A stretch of 64,000 nt of DNA from Armigeres subalbatus (Eukaryota; Arthropoda; Insecta; Diptera; Culicidae): the NCBI RefSeq assembly GCF_024139115.2, contig NC_085140.1, positions 313,351,259 through 313,415,258 of the forward strand, in the 5' to 3' direction. This document shows, piece by piece, positions 10,503 through 22,924 of the stretch. Position 1 is the stretch's first letter. Every line of letters starts with the position of its first letter. The notes under the pieces were generated by a model. That model was not told the DNA's origin, ran no database searches, and saw only the letters and a list, made by a program, of their open reading frames with translations. Made by a program: the position numbers and the translations under genes.

Positions 10503-10960
10503 GGGCCGGCTGATGCTTTTTTATTTCACCCAGCAAGGGATATAGGACGTCAATTTTAAAATGCTTATTAAAGCGTTAAAACAGATTTTAGCCTAAAATT
10601 GTTCACTTTTTTGGGTTAGAAATTTAATTTACTTTCATATACTGCCGTGAATCGCATATTTGTCCCATATGAATAGGAAATCCAGCAAAGATGGGACAGA
10701 TATGCGATTCACGGCAGTATAGGTAACACGAAAGTTGAATTACTTTGATTAAAAAAACATGTGTAGATGAAGAGCCTAACATGTAGTTTTTCAAAATTCT
10801 AACCCTACGCATTTGAAAGTTTTCAACATATCACTGTTAATAACATTTTAAAAGCATTTTAAAATATACTTCCTATACTTCACCATGTTGAAAAACAGTG
10901 ATATTTTCACGCACACGTCCGTCGCCGCTAGATGGCAACAGCGCGGCTGCGTCAAAGCGA
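10503..10960 (+). repeat. Dispersed repeat Y, copy 2 (interrupted)
   Basis: Parallel to 9390-9720 without the 9431-9628 insertion. Its distal part (tacttcaccatgttgaaa through gctagatggcaacagc) parallels 12080-12150. An 84-bp palindromic MITE sits at 10638-10721. Confidence 0.55.
10638..10721. mobile_element. 84-bp palindromic MITE
   Basis: Arms of about 30 bp: tatactgccgtgaatcgcat at left and its complement ending cggcagtata at right, with one mismatch in the visible arm. Flanking ta/ta fits a TA target. Very short and almost entirely hairpin. Confidence 0.8.
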
Positions 10961-10970
10961 ATACCTCTAC

Positions 10971-11450
10971 AGTGAATGTTCGCTAATTGGGTTTTTCTAG
11001 TTGGGGCGCTTTTTAGTTGGGGGTTCGCTAGACGCAGCTAGACGTCAAAATGTGATGTCAAAAACGCGTTGACGTTTTGTTTCCGTGTTTGGCGGGATCG
11101 ATATTTTCTGGCGCGTATTGTCGGCGTAGCACCAAGTTAGAATTCGGAAGTCAGGACTTCTGAACCGAACTTTCTTCCGAAGTTTTATTTGTCAAACTAA
11201 TTGATGCGTTGTTTAGCGCATCTTTAGGCGAATCCAGCGCACTACTTCCGAAATTGGGAAAGTTGCCTGTATCTGGAGAAAAATCCAACTTCGGTATAAA
11301 AAGCGGTATAAATTTATTCCTGATAGACAATAAAATTTTCCTTTGTTCAATGCAAAAAGTAAACAACATTGACGCTTGTCAAAACACTCCAATTAGCGAA
11401 CGGCATTCACTAGTTGGGGGAGGTCGTGCCCCAATTAGTGAACGATCACT
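10971..11450. mobile_element. 480-bp TIR element
   Basis: Left end agtgaatgttcgctaattgg and right end complement of agtgatcgttcactaattgg, with a second inner block ctagttgggg shared by both ends. Between them (11130-11300) lies a ttccgaagt-containing segment related to 27389-27500, which may be a nested element. No gene. Confidence 0.6.
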
Positions 11451-11507
11451 TTTTTTTAATTTTTCGGTTTGGAAATTTGAATTACTTTTAGATTGGCAAT
11501 ACGAAAG

Positions 11508-11758
11508 TTGAATAATTCAAGACAAAATTTTCAAAACGACTTATCTGCTTTTGTAAACAAAGATTCAAAAGACGATTTGACGAATCTGATAGCTCTCCCA
11601 CGCAAACCATCATCATCAACAGGTAGCGGCACCCTTCCCCTACCTATTGATGGTATTGGTTTGCGTGGGTGAGCTATCAGATTCGTCAAATCGTCGTTTG
11701 AATCTTTGTTTACAAAAGCAGATAAGTCGTTTTGAAAATTTTGTCTTGAATTATTCAA
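11508..11758. repeat. Near-perfect hairpin, 101-bp arms and 49-bp loop
   Basis: Left arm 11508-11608 and right arm 11658-11758 are reverse complements with only two mismatches that I can find (aaaagacg against aaacgacg, and ctctccc against ctcaccc). The loop is about 49 bp. It could be a very young MITE or snapback sequence. The ORF at 11531-11758 is a by-product. Transcription through it would give a long double-stranded RNA. Confidence 0.9.
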
Positions 11759-12796
11759 TTAAAAAAAAATGTGTTATTGCGCAGTTTCCGCCTTATTAGA
11801 CTCCTGCGCGAAAATTATTTGCGTGAATATTTTTCCCGTGTCACACACACTAATGAATTGACACTGTTTATTGTTTATTTGAGTAAACAAAAACATGTGT
11901 GTTCGATAAATAACAACAACAAAAAACAATTACGAAGATAGTTTGAATGTATTGGTGTGCACGCTAAAAATTCGAAGCAAAACGAAGTTGCGCCAGAGTC
12001 TAAAAATGGATGCAACGGGCAATAATTGATAAGTAGCTTAACGTGTGACATTTTAAAAGCATTACAAACAATAATTCCCATCTTCACCATGTCGAAATAC
12101 AGTGATTTCACGCATACGTCTATCTCCGCGAGATGGCAGCAGCACGGCTTCGTCAAGGTGAATAAAGATTGTCGCTGTTGCCCAAAGTCGATTTTGAGTA
12201 CAAACAACACACTTTTGGGTAGTTTTGGTTTTCTGTGAAGATCGTTGACTTGACAGAAGAGTTTCAGGAAAGGAAACCTCAATAAACAAAATCAGCGTTC
12301 TGAAAAACAATAATCTATTTATATTTATTTAGGTAGGTGATTAAATTATGTTTTTTCTCATATTGCTAAAAATATCTTCACTTCTGATACTGACCGGCTA
12401 GCAGGCCATCCATTTCACGCCTAGGTACTATCGTGAGTTGCAAAAAAGTGCGTTTGTGTACGGAAGTTATCTTCATAGTGGTACACTAATCGGTAAATAT
12501 CAATCAGGTGCGCGCATTTTTTTTAATTTCAATGCAATTAAATAATAATATATTTTATAATACATATTCTGTTAGTTTTTTAGTATAATATATTTTTGTA
12601 ATGCTAGTTATTAGGTGTGATTTATACCTTATACTCGCCAAAAGTTCAACGAGTTCTTTAGGTACCAAGGGTACTTTCTTATTATTCAAGTTCAAGCGTT
12701 TAATGCTGAATTTAAACAGTGTATTGTGTGCAAGTGTATTGAGCAACTCAGTTGAATTCAATTGAATTGCCAAAAGTTGAACTTGTTCATCTTTTT
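11759..12796. other. Intergenic DNA with repeat Y fragment (about 12040-12165)
   Basis: No gene recognised. The repeat Y fragment carries cttcaccatgt, cacgcatacgtc and gagatggcagcag, paralleling 10880-10940. After it aaagattgtcgctgttg resembles an end of the 9963-10126 family. The rest (12240-12796) is AT-rich and unassigned. Confidence 0.45.
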
Positions 12797-13332
12797 GCCT
12801 TTCTCGTACAACAAAGTTGTACCAGAAGGCTATAATTTCACTCCAAAAGCCAAATTTTGATAGAAGGCTCGGAGACCCATAGTGTTATATACCAATCGAC
12901 TCAGCTCGAAAAACTGAGCACATGTCTGACTGTGTGTGTGTGTGTGTGTGTGTAGCCCCGGGAATTTTTTATTGTTAAACACGTTTCATATAGAAGGACT
13001 TGACCGATTCGAGTGCAACTAGTTTCATTCGACGGAGAAACTTTCCTAGTTGGACACTATTGTTTTTGTTTGCTAATTACTCATTCGATTTGAATAATAT
13101 TTCTATTTTTCTTTTAACAAATACGCTGTTTACATGCACAATTTAAGTCATTAATCAATTTAGCCATGGCGCAATCCATTACTCTCATAATTGCTTAAAA
13201 ATTACTCAATTATTGAGTAATTTATAAGCAGCGTGATAGAGTTGCATCAAATATTTTAACCGCCAAGATGTAGGCAATTAGCACAGCATTTACAGCATTA
13301 ATTCGAATCCAACATATCGAATCGAGAAAGGC
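12797..13332. mobile_element. Family A dispersed element, copy 1
   Basis: Ends are gcctttctcg and cgagaaaggc. The interior has the conserved run gatagaaggctcggagaccc then tatataccaatcgactcagc and a (tg)n tract at 12938-12953. Other copies: 16385-16710 (opposite strand), 46843-47254, and a tail at 46086-46135. Multi-copy structure with inverted ends suggests a non-autonomous DNA element; superfamily not determined. Confidence 0.7.
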
Positions 13333-14510
13333 ATAATCACCACTTGGGGATAAATTTGGGTTTTTACGTTCAAGTGAGTTGAATGACGGTGTTCACACTA
13401 TGTTCGCACTACGGCCTGAATAACATGTGATTCAAATTATCGACAAAAGAAACCTCATCAAGATAGCCGAATAACATGTCACATGTGACATGCAATATTA
13501 GACGACCAATTCGAGCGACTTGTTCAATTCACTTGCCTTGTCTAAACTTAGCAATGCCGCCTACAGCGGCGCAAAAGGAGCTAACTTTCTGGAATCTAAA
13601 TCCAATCTAAACTTAACATAAGAAAAATTAAGGAATTTAACTGATTAATTAATTCGCCAAATCAAAACTTACGATTGATTAGCATGATGTCAAAGTTCAC
13701 AAATTTAAATTTCACTTGAAATAATGTACATATATGACGTATATAGCACCCAGTCTGAATAGCCTATAAAGTTTGAGTTGTGAAGAAAAATATTTGGAAA
13801 TAGGTATCTTGACTTTTAAACTGCAAAATATTATTCGGGTATATTTTGCAAGTACTAAGGATAAACCTTCACGTTGTTTTACCTCGCATTTTCTAAGACA
13901 TTACAATTAATAATTCTACATTTAGCAAGTTCATAGTTTGTTGATCTAAGACATCACAAAAAATCATTCTACATTTAGCTAGTTCAGAGTTTTGTTGATT
14001 TTTGTATGATTTTGCATCTTAGTTATATAACTATGTAGGTATCAATCATCTGAAAATGTGGAGTTCATCGCGGTTGCTGTTATTTTAGATTTGAAGTGGT
14101 TTTACAAAATCACTCAGGAATGTTATTAATCACATGAACATAATCACTAACGAATAATTATTATTGCTATTCCCTTTATATATTTTCAAATATTTCAGGT
14201 TCACTAAGGCATTGTTCTATTCATTTATTTTTATTATTCAATTGAACGATTTAAAGATTAAATAATATCGTCAACATTGAAACCTTTGAACTTTGTCATT
14301 TTGGCACTGCGCACAGCACGCACCTATCGATGTTATGAAATGATTATTTTCGTTTCAGGCATCCCACCGCTCCACTCATTAGGAGCGATCATTTGGCTGC
14401 CGGTAGTTCAGCAGGTTAGTTGGTTGCACACATTGCGAAAGAAGAGAAAACTGACACCACAGTGCTGTTCATCGATTCCCCAGGAAGGTGCCTCGAGTGC
14501 ATAAATAGTT
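13333..14510. other. Region upstream of the Smyd3-like gene; no other gene seen
   Basis: AT-rich. The last 150 bp (14360-14510) are less AT-rich and probably contain 5' untranslated sequence or an upstream exon of the Smyd3-like gene. An in-frame TAA lies just before the ATG at 14511. No TATA or initiator element can be assigned safely. Confidence 0.45.
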
Positions 14511-17500
14511 ATGAGGAAACTATTCCACAAAAAAGGAAGTTTGATTCTCAAAGAGAAACCATTCGCCTGTGTGTTACAATCGCGGTACCGTGCCGAACGT
14601 TGCGATAGGTGTTTTAAACAGTAAGTATCTATCATGCTTCAACTGAATAAGTGGTTCACTCGAAGGTGTGGGTATATGCGAGTTATCACCTGAGAAACAA
14701 AAATTTCACCCAGCCCAGAAATAGTAATGATGCAAATCTTAAAAGCAGCTTTTAAAATGCAACTATAACCCTATAACCTATTCAGATTACGCCATTTATG
14801 ATAATAAATATCATGATGAAGAATAACTTTATGTTAATCCTGATACATTCAATTTTCTTTCTCCCCTTTAACACGAAATTCATTATGATAAATGACGTAA
14901 TCTAAACAACGTATTTGAACGTATCTAAATCAATCAAGCAAAACAGAATGAACAACATATTTTATCAGAACTATACTTCTTCTTGCTGCATCGATACCAA
15001 TATACATCAGTGCTGAACTATTAAAAAAATCACTGTATTAGCAAATAAAAGGATGCGTTTACATTCTCGCCATCAATTCATCTAACCTATTTTCAGGGGC
15101 AAAGTTCTGAAATGTTCCAACTGCCTGTACGTGCGATACTGTAACCGATTTTGCCAGAAAGAGGCATGGCCAGACCACCAAGATGAATGTGGCAAGCTGA
15201 AGGCCATAGGAGCCAGCACTGTACCAGATGCAGCCCTAATGATGTCTCGCATAATCCGGAAGCTGCAGAAGGGGGGCGATTTTCAGAAGGGTTACTACAC
15301 CACTAAGTTCTATCGACGTTTTAAAGATCTAATGACGCGTGAGTATTACCTTTATAATACTGTCTCTTCGAAAACAAAACACAATTATATTCATTTGTAT
15401 ATTTTCATTTCCCTTGTCTCGTCTACATTTGGAGGAGCGTTTAGCACATTCGTCATATTCCCTCCAAACGTGATCTGCATCGTTTCTCGTAGAAAATGAA
15501 CGTTAGAGTGAAGCATTGTCTCTGTCCGTCGTGATCATCGTGATTGCTATTTTTGTGGAATCATATGCCCTCTCTATATACGTAAAAGTCGTCGCTCGGC
15601 ATGAGCATATTGTAGACATGAAAGTGAATCTGAAATACCGCATTCGCAAAGATTGCTCATGACGTAAGGCCTCCGACGAACTGTGTTTGTTATACTCGTT
15701 GTTTGTAATTTTTGACGCGTGCAGGTGTAGTCAGTAACGACATGCGAAGAAGGAGGATCCGCTAACAAAACAGACATGTGCTATTTTTATATTAAGTGCC
15801 TAACTTGGATTTAACGCTTTCATGTTTACGTCTTTTTTTATTTGGTTTACGTATCTCATCTATTTTTGTCGATCGTGCATTTATTGGACAGTGCATAATA
15901 TATTTTCCGTCTTCAATTCTAAATTTCCATAATATGCCTTTTTCAGGTCATAACAACTGTCCCGACATGTGCTTTGAAATTTTAAATTTACATGCCAGTA
16001 ATAGACAATAATATTGCTTTTATTTATTTTGGGTTTCACGTAAACGCATATTCAACAGATGAGGACAATATAAGGAATGATGCACAACGAATGGAACATT
16101 TTCAATCATTGTTGGTGGTTTTGCAATCTTTAATAGAAGAGACAGCTATGCCATGCAGTGCCGAGTTATTGCAGATATTTGGGAAGGTATGTAAATTACA
16201 AAACTAATTAGAATACCCGGTTTAATCCTCCTATAGCGTTGGTGGCGCATTTCTCAAGCATTATAAAAATATGAAAAACACACAAGAGAGAACGAAATAG
16301 CACTATATGGGGATAGATTTTTAGACTATTTCCATTAATTTATATCTATTTGCAGTCATTAAAGTGCATTGCAGCAGTTCTAAAAAAAATCGATTTTAAA
16401 TTTGTTTTTCCAAGCAGGGACCCCTTGCAAAAAACGATGTTTTTGCAATAACTCTGGAACGCAATGGTCGATCAATCCAATTTTCAAAAGGACACAACAG
16501 GACTGCATTTCGCTTCGATTGCAACTTGATAATGCTAAGTACCAAAAAGTGTGTATCACATTTTTTGTGCACAGACACATACAAACATCGCCTACATTCG
16601 TAGAGTTGAGTCGATTGGTTTATAACACTATGGGTCTCCGAGCCTTCTATCAAAATACGGTTTTGGAGCGATCCCATAGCCTTTACGTATACTTTGTATT
16701 CGAGAAAGGCAAATAGATACATCGTTTGCTATTGTTAGATTTTTATTAATCTAACTGTGAGATATAGGAGAAAGTGGGGCAAGATCGAATTACAAATTAA
16801 TTTATGTGATTTTGAAACATTTTAGATATCTCGAATATTCTTGATATCTAGAAATATCAACAACGAACAGTGCATGCCATTTGAAGTTTCCGACACTCTT
16901 CTTCTTTGCTTAGCTTAGCTTAGACTGACTGTACATATCAATGGTTGCTACTCCGTGATTGATCAGAACTGGTGCAAATTGCACTACGAAACTACGATCC
17001 AAGTGAATAGTGATTGGGATTTACCATCTATTCTCGCAAACGTTGATCAATAACGGCGCCGGCCAAGTCCTTTTAGTTAGTTAAGAAAGGCAGGGAATGT
17101 TAGTGTGTGGTTATCGTTGCTACTACAGACCGAGAATACCTCTGCATCTCCACAATTACCACGGGAAGGAAGTTGTTTTAGTTGAGTGGGGAAATCAGTA
17201 ACATAGATCGGGATTTACCATGGAAAGTGATGTGGCCTGTGCAACTTCTACACAACAGTATTAACATTTTCTTAATTTGTTCTATTTTTCATTCTTCGCG
17301 AGTTCAATTCGCTCAAATTGAGCGATTGTTCATTTGAATTTCGGATTTGGCACCCGCGTCATCATTTCTTTAACGTAAGGAAAGTAAAAAAAAACGAAAC
17401 GGGATTAAAATTGAAAACAATGTAATATTTACGGCTGTTCATCCGTTGCTGTTTTTTTCGCTGTTTTGAATTATTTGAAGAATTGCATTCCATATCTCGT

Positions 17501-20500
17501 ACCTAGTGGATTTTTTTTGTGATTCAATTTTTTTTTTTTGACATGTCTTCTAGCGTATGGGTATCAAATCAGATGTTGGTAAACAGCACAAATACTACCA
17601 TAAATTTTACTTTGAGATGTTGGCTTCAAAAACATGGGGGGAAATGCTTATCTAATCTTCCGGTCAATGTCATCATATAGTGCATATACTCCTGTATATA
17701 TACGATTGTGATGCATCACCAGTGCTACGATGTGCACGTATTACCTGGCAATCTAACTGCATTGATTGTCTGCCTTTTCAGAATTCCCAGTAATATTCCG
17801 TTTAAATATCACAAATGATGGTTAATTGTTTGTGCCAAGGGAAAGAAAAGTGCAGTGGGTATCGGCCAAGTTCCCCCTGGCGGTGCTAAAATGATAAGCG
17901 GGAACAATACCTAATTCCATTTAAATCTTTTAGTATCATTAGTGATTAGCACGTGTTATTATTTTATGTGGGGGCACGCATGGAACATATTTTTCAACGC
18001 GGGTGTCAGGCGGCTGACCCATGCTCGACCAAAATAGTAAAATTTAGCTAGAATATTTTAATTTTGTTTGATTATTTTTATTTTATTTTTATTTTTGCCA
18101 TCAAATGATTAGGAGCTTATTTTCAACATCACATAACGCAAGAGAGGGTAAAACTCTGCGTTGCATAGAAAAGTTTAGGATTCGGTGCAATGTTGCACTG
18201 TCGTGTGGGGCATGGTTGTCTCGTGTCGTTTATGGCGATGTCGTTCCCGCATCTATGACGCCTTTGCTTGAACAAATCATTTTATGTAATGGCGGGACAT
18301 GTTAATAACTCATTCCAGTTCTTAAAGGTTTTGGTAGATACTTCTGGAGGCTGTCAAGGCGGTGGGAGGGACATTGCATACGAGTGGCAGAGGCGGCTGT
18401 GCTCTGGGCGGCAGCAGGGTGAAAGCAGTTTCGGGATAGTTAGGATTCAGTTTTCATACTAAAGAGAATATCTAGAATAATGTTATATTTTGATGAGCCA
18501 ACCTCTATTTTTTAATCACGAGCTTTATTTAGTAGCATAGGTTATCAGTACTCGTAATGTACTTAATTCATTGGGCACGCTTGGAACACATTTTTAACTC
18601 AAGTTCGAACAAAATTGTAAAATTTAATTGATTTATTTTAATTCAGTTTAATTATTTTAATCTTTCTGCGTCAAATGGTTAGGTATTTGTTCCCCCACCC
18701 CTTCTGCTCCCTCCTTTTCTATTTTATGTTTCCAAACTTAAACCAACGTGATCACACTAATCCCAAACTGCACGTACCTCTATCATATCAATCTACATAC
18801 GAATCTACATACAAGAAGCGACAATCACCAGAAAACGAATTTCAATCATTTCCCTTTTACCATAAGTATAAATCATCTAAGCTATAATAAACTCTATCGT
18901 AGCGATCCCGAACTGTCTAAACATCTAAACACTGTCTATTATGAACATAAACACAACCGTTTCTATCTCTACAAACATTTCTCTAATAAAAAGGTTCCAT
19001 AGCAGTCGCTAGAGCCGGAAGCGGTCAACAAGCCGCTCCATACTCTCCTCCTCTATCTTCTATTATCTCACAATTTTACTACCCTGAAACTGAACTGTTT
19101 CGGACCCCTTATGGGTCTGAAGCAGAGGACGGGACACTCGAGCCTACCAGTCAGTGGATGGAAAGATGTTAGTGTGTGGTTATCGTTGCTACTACAGACC
19201 GAGAATACCTCTGCATCTCCACAATTACCACGGGAAGGAAGTTGTTTTAGTTGAGTGGGGAAATCAGTAACATAGATCGGGATTTACCATGGAAAGTGAT
19301 GTGGCCTGTGCAACTTCTACACAACAGTATTAACATTTTCTTAATTTGTTCTATTTTTCATTCTTCGCGAGTTCAATTCGCTCAAATTGAGCGATTGTTC
19401 ATTTGAATTTCGGATTTGGCACCCGCGTCATCATTTCTTTAACGTAAGGAAAGTAAAAAAAAACGAAACGGGATTAAAATTGAAAACAATGTAATATTTA
19501 CGGCTGTTCATCCGTTGCTGTTTTTTTCGCTGTTTTGAATTATTTGAAGAATTGCATTCCATATCTCGTACCTAGTGGATTTTTTTTGTGATTCAATTTT
19601 TTTTTTTTGACATGTCTTCTAGCGTATGGGTATCAAATCAGATGTTGGTAAACAGCACAAATACTACCATAAATTTTACTTTGAGATGTTGGCTTCAAAA
19701 ACATGGGGGGAAATGCTTATCTAATCTTCCGGTCAATGTCATCATATAGTGCATATACTCCTGTATATATACGATTGTGATGCATCACCAGTGCTACGAT
19801 GTGCACGTATTACCTGGCAATCTAACTGCATTGATTGTCTGCCTTTTCAGAATTCCCAGTAATATTCCGTTTAAATATCACAAATGATGGTTAATTGTTT
19901 GTGCCAAGGGAAAGAAAAGTGCAGTGGGTATCGGCCAAGTTCCCCCTGGCGGTGCTAAAATGATAAGCGGGAACAATACCTAATTCCATTTAAATCTTTT
20001 AGTATCATTAGTGATTAGCACGTGTTATTATTTTATGTGGGGCACGCATGGAACATATTTTTCAACGCGGGTGTCAGGCGGCTGACCCATGCTCGACCAA
20101 AATAGTAAAATTTAGCTAGAATATTTTAATTTTGTTTGATTATTTTTATTTTATTTTTATTTTGCCATCAAATGATTAGGGAGCTTATTTTCAACATCAC
20201 ATAACGCAAGAGAATGTAAAACTCTTCTTTGCATAGAAAATGTTATGATTCGGGGCAATTTTGCACTGTCGTGTGGGGCAAGATTGTCTCGTGTCGTTTA
20301 TGGCGATGTCGTTCCTGCATCTATGACGCCTTTGCTTGAACAAATCATTTTATGTAATGGCGGGACATGTTAATAACTCATTCCAGTTCTTAACGGTTTT
20401 GGTAGATACTTCTGGAGGCTGTCAAGGCGGTGGGAGGGACATTGCATACGAGTGGCAGAGGCGGCTGTGCTCTGGGCGGCAGCAGGGTGAAAGCAGTTTC

Positions 20501-22443
20501 GGGATAGTTAGGATTCAGTTTTCATACTAAAGAGAATATCTAGAATAATGTTATATTTTGATGAGCCAACCTCTATTTTTTAATCACGAGCTTTATTTAG
20601 TAGCATAGGTTATCAGTACTCGTAATGTACTTAATTCATTGGGCACGCTTGGAACACATTTTTAACTCAAGTTCGAACAAAATTGTAAAATTTAATTGAT
20701 TTATTTTAATTCAGTTTAATTATTTTAATCTTTCTGCGTCAAATGGTTAGGTATTTGTTCCCCCACCCCTTCTGCTCCCTCCTTTTCTATTTTATGTTTC
20801 CAAACTTAAACCAACGTGATCACACTAATCCCAAACTGCACGTACCTCTATCATATCAATCTACATACGAATCTACATACAAGAAGCGACAATCACCAGA
20901 AAACGAATTTCAATCATTTCCTTTTACCATAAGTATAAATCATCTAAGCTATAATAAACTCTATCGTAGCGATCCCGAACTGTCTAAACATCTAAACACT
21001 GTCTATTATGAACATAAACACAACCGTTTCTATCTCTACAAACATTTCTCTAATAAAAGGTTCCATAGCAGTCGCTAGAGCCGGAAGCGGTCAACAAGCC
21101 GCTCCATACTCTCCTCCTCTATCTTCTATTATCTCACAATTTTACTACCCTGAAACTGAACTGTTTCGGACCCCTTATGGGTCTGAAGCAGAGGACGGGA
21201 CACTCGAGCCTACCAGTCAGTGGATGGAAAGGTCCGTTGTGATAAAGGGTCTATCACAAGCCTCGGATAACCTGGAATAAGTTTTCCACGAGTCGAGTTC
21301 ACATTGATTTCATGAGTTCTATAAATTAATCGTCACGTTGAAAATTTAAGCCAGCAGTGTAAACGTATTGCCTAATGTCATACAACGTAGATTGGCCACG
21401 GCCCGGGGATACGTTGAGTATAACAAGTATAACAAGAGATGTTGGCTTCAAAAACATGGCTTCGTGCCAGGTGGCTGTAATAACGATCTTCAATAAATAT
21501 TCATGATTATCTTTCAGATGTGCATCAACAGCTTTAACATTCTGGACGACGATATGAACAGTATTGGTACTGGAATGTACCTGGGAACCTCAATCATCGA
21601 TCACAGCTGCAGTCCAAATGCTGTGGCCACATTCGACGGCAGCACTGTCCACGTGCGATTGCTCGAAGACTATCAGGGCAGTGAGGTGGACTTCTCGAAG
21701 GTTTTCATTTCCTACATTGACTTGATGAACCCGGCAGACGAGCGGAAAGCGCGCCTCAGTGCACAGTACTATTTCGATTGCAAATGCGAGCGATGTCGAG
21801 ACGAACAGGAACTGAAACTGATGAATGCCGGCGCTTGTCCGAACGTCGACTGCGACGAACCAATAGCGATGCTGGATCGAGAGGTGAAAAAATGTCCAAG
21901 CTGCGACACCGACATCAAACATTCCGCGAGGGAGAAATTCCGGGAGGTCACCGACTTCACCTCGGCTCAGTTAGCTAAGATGAAAAATGTTGCTTGTGAG
22001 TTGATTCACGTTGTAGAACCAAATACCTATACCTAACGATTTGACTTCTTCAAATTCCAGATTTGGACATTTGTCAGTTGTGTTTGAGAAAACAGGAAAA
22101 CATTCTACACTACTACAACGCATGGTACCTAAAGACACTGGATCACGCTTTCGAAGGAGCTATTAGTATGGAGAAATGGGAAGATGCTATCAACTATGGT
22201 CTGCGACTGAAAGACGGATTCAAGAAATACAACGGCCCGTTTCATCCATTGTACGGGCTGCTTTTGTTGAAAGTAGGAAAGATTCAGCTTTTAAGAAAGC
22301 TCGTCAAAGAAGCGCTGCAGAGTATCAACGATAGTGAGAAGATTTTGCGAGTGACTCATGGGGAGGAACACGAGTTGTATAAACATCAGCTGATCCCACT
22401 GCTTTGCCAAGCGGCAAGTGAATATGAAATGATGGACAAATAA
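14511..22443 (+). CDS. Smyd3: SET and MYND domain lysine methyltransferase, Smyd3-like (five exons)
   Basis: Exons: 14511-14620, 15097-15338, 16059-16186, 21518-21995, 22061-22443. All junctions are GT/AG and the phases join without a stop, giving 446 residues; human SMYD3 is a little over 420. Exon 1 starts at the first ATG after an in-frame TAA. The split SET domain is interrupted by a MYND zinc finger with eight ligands C31, C34, C43, C46, C52, C56, H64 and C68. Exon 4 carries the SET core signature DHSCSPN (about 188-194), the FISYIDL block and a post-SET C-x-C-x2-C (CKCERC). Exon 5 encodes a helical C-terminal domain of TPR type. SMYD3 proteins transfer methyl groups from S-adenosylmethionine to lysines on cytosolic and histone substrates. 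Introns 3 and 4 differ greatly: intron 3 is 5.3 kb and contains a 2.07-kb tandem duplication, intron 4 is only 65 bp. An earlier 5' non-coding exon is possible. Confidence 0.9.
15339..16058. other. Intron 2 of the Smyd3-like gene
   Basis: 720 bp bounded by gtgagt and a pyrimidine-poor ...caacag acceptor. ORFs inside (15574-15777, 15796-16011) are not supported by family similarity. Confidence 0.7.
16385..16710 (-). mobile_element. Family A dispersed element, copy 2 (in intron 3)
   Basis: Reverse-strand relative of 12797-13332. It includes gagtcgattggtttataaca, then gggtctccgagccttctatc and the terminal cgagaaaggc. Its far end is not sharply defined. Confidence 0.65.
17097..19165 (+). repeat. 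Tandem duplication unit 1 (2069 bp) in Smyd3-like intron 3
   Basis: Starts atgttagtgtgtggttatcg and ends cagtggatggaaag. It repeats immediately as 19166-21231. Each unit itself contains two related blocks of about 130 bp beginning gggcacgcNtggaaca (17973 and 18573), so there is an older internal duplication. The central part (18101-18470) is related to 1-175 of the window. Material resembles dispersed non-coding repeats, not exons. Confidence 0.92.
19166..21231 (+). repeat. Tandem duplication unit 2 (2066 bp) in Smyd3-like intron 3
   Basis: Nearly identical to unit 1 over its whole length. Differences are a few single-base length changes (for example gggggcacgc against ggggcacgc, aaaaaggttcc against aaaaggttcc) and about a dozen substitutions packed into roughly 20195-20320. 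It could be a real recent duplication or two haplotypes joined by the assembler. Confidence 0.92.
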
Positions 22444-22540
22444 TTATTGTAAGCCGTTAATAAGTAAACAAATCATATACTATTCGTTGATGCGTTAAAT
22501 TTTGTTTATACAGAAAAGTACAGTGCTTTTAAAACCAAAC

Positions 22541-22546
22541 AATAAA
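22541..22546 (+). promoter_or_regulatory. Polyadenylation signal of the Smyd3-like gene
   Basis: AATAAA, repeated as aataaataaa, lies 98 nt after the stop codon at 22443 on the coding strand. Position and sequence fit a canonical signal. Confidence 0.7.
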
Positions 22547-22784
22547 TAAAAGAATGCGAGTCTCACTTTAATTCATCACTTTCTTTGGTAATTCCGGGAT
22601 TTGCAATTTTGAATCTATAAACTGAAGAGAATACAGAAAACGTAACCTGTATATGAACCCTTTTAGAACCACATTGCATCTACCAATATGCAAATGTTAC
22701 GTAACCGGCAGATATATCTCAAAAAAAAGTTGTATATACATTTTATCAATAAACTATCAATACAAACTGAAGCTTATATAAGAA

Positions 22785-22921
22785 AGCCAGCCATATTTTT
22801 GTTTGATAGGCGCGAATCTGGCGACTGAAAAGGGTTTTGGTGGAGGGGCTGGGAATCGAACCCATGATTATTCGCTTGTAAGACGAACGTGTAGCCAACT
22901 ACGCTACGGGAGTCCCTATTA
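22785..22921 (-). mobile_element. tRNA-derived SINE, reverse strand
   Basis: The reverse strand reads gggactcccgtagcgtagtt and then tggctacacg, an A-box-like region. It is followed by an anticodon-like arm and ggttcgattcc, a B box. The 3' body (ccaaaaccctttt) does not fit a tRNA acceptor stem, so this is a SINE head and not a working tRNA gene. Confidence 0.7.
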
Positions 22922-22924
22922 CAA

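Noticed and set aside
14277..14504. 75-codon ORF just before the Smyd3-like start
   Set aside because: It is out of frame with the methyltransferase ORF, has no domain, and probably overlaps 5' untranslated sequence.
21008..21280. 90-codon ORF in tandem unit 2
   Set aside because: Unit 1 lacks the same continuous frame because of a one-base length difference, and the sequence is intronic repeat.
22841..22921. tRNA gene (reverse strand, anticodon-like TAC)
   Set aside because: A and B boxes are present but the acceptor stem does not close and a SINE body follows, so I call it a tRNA-derived SINE.
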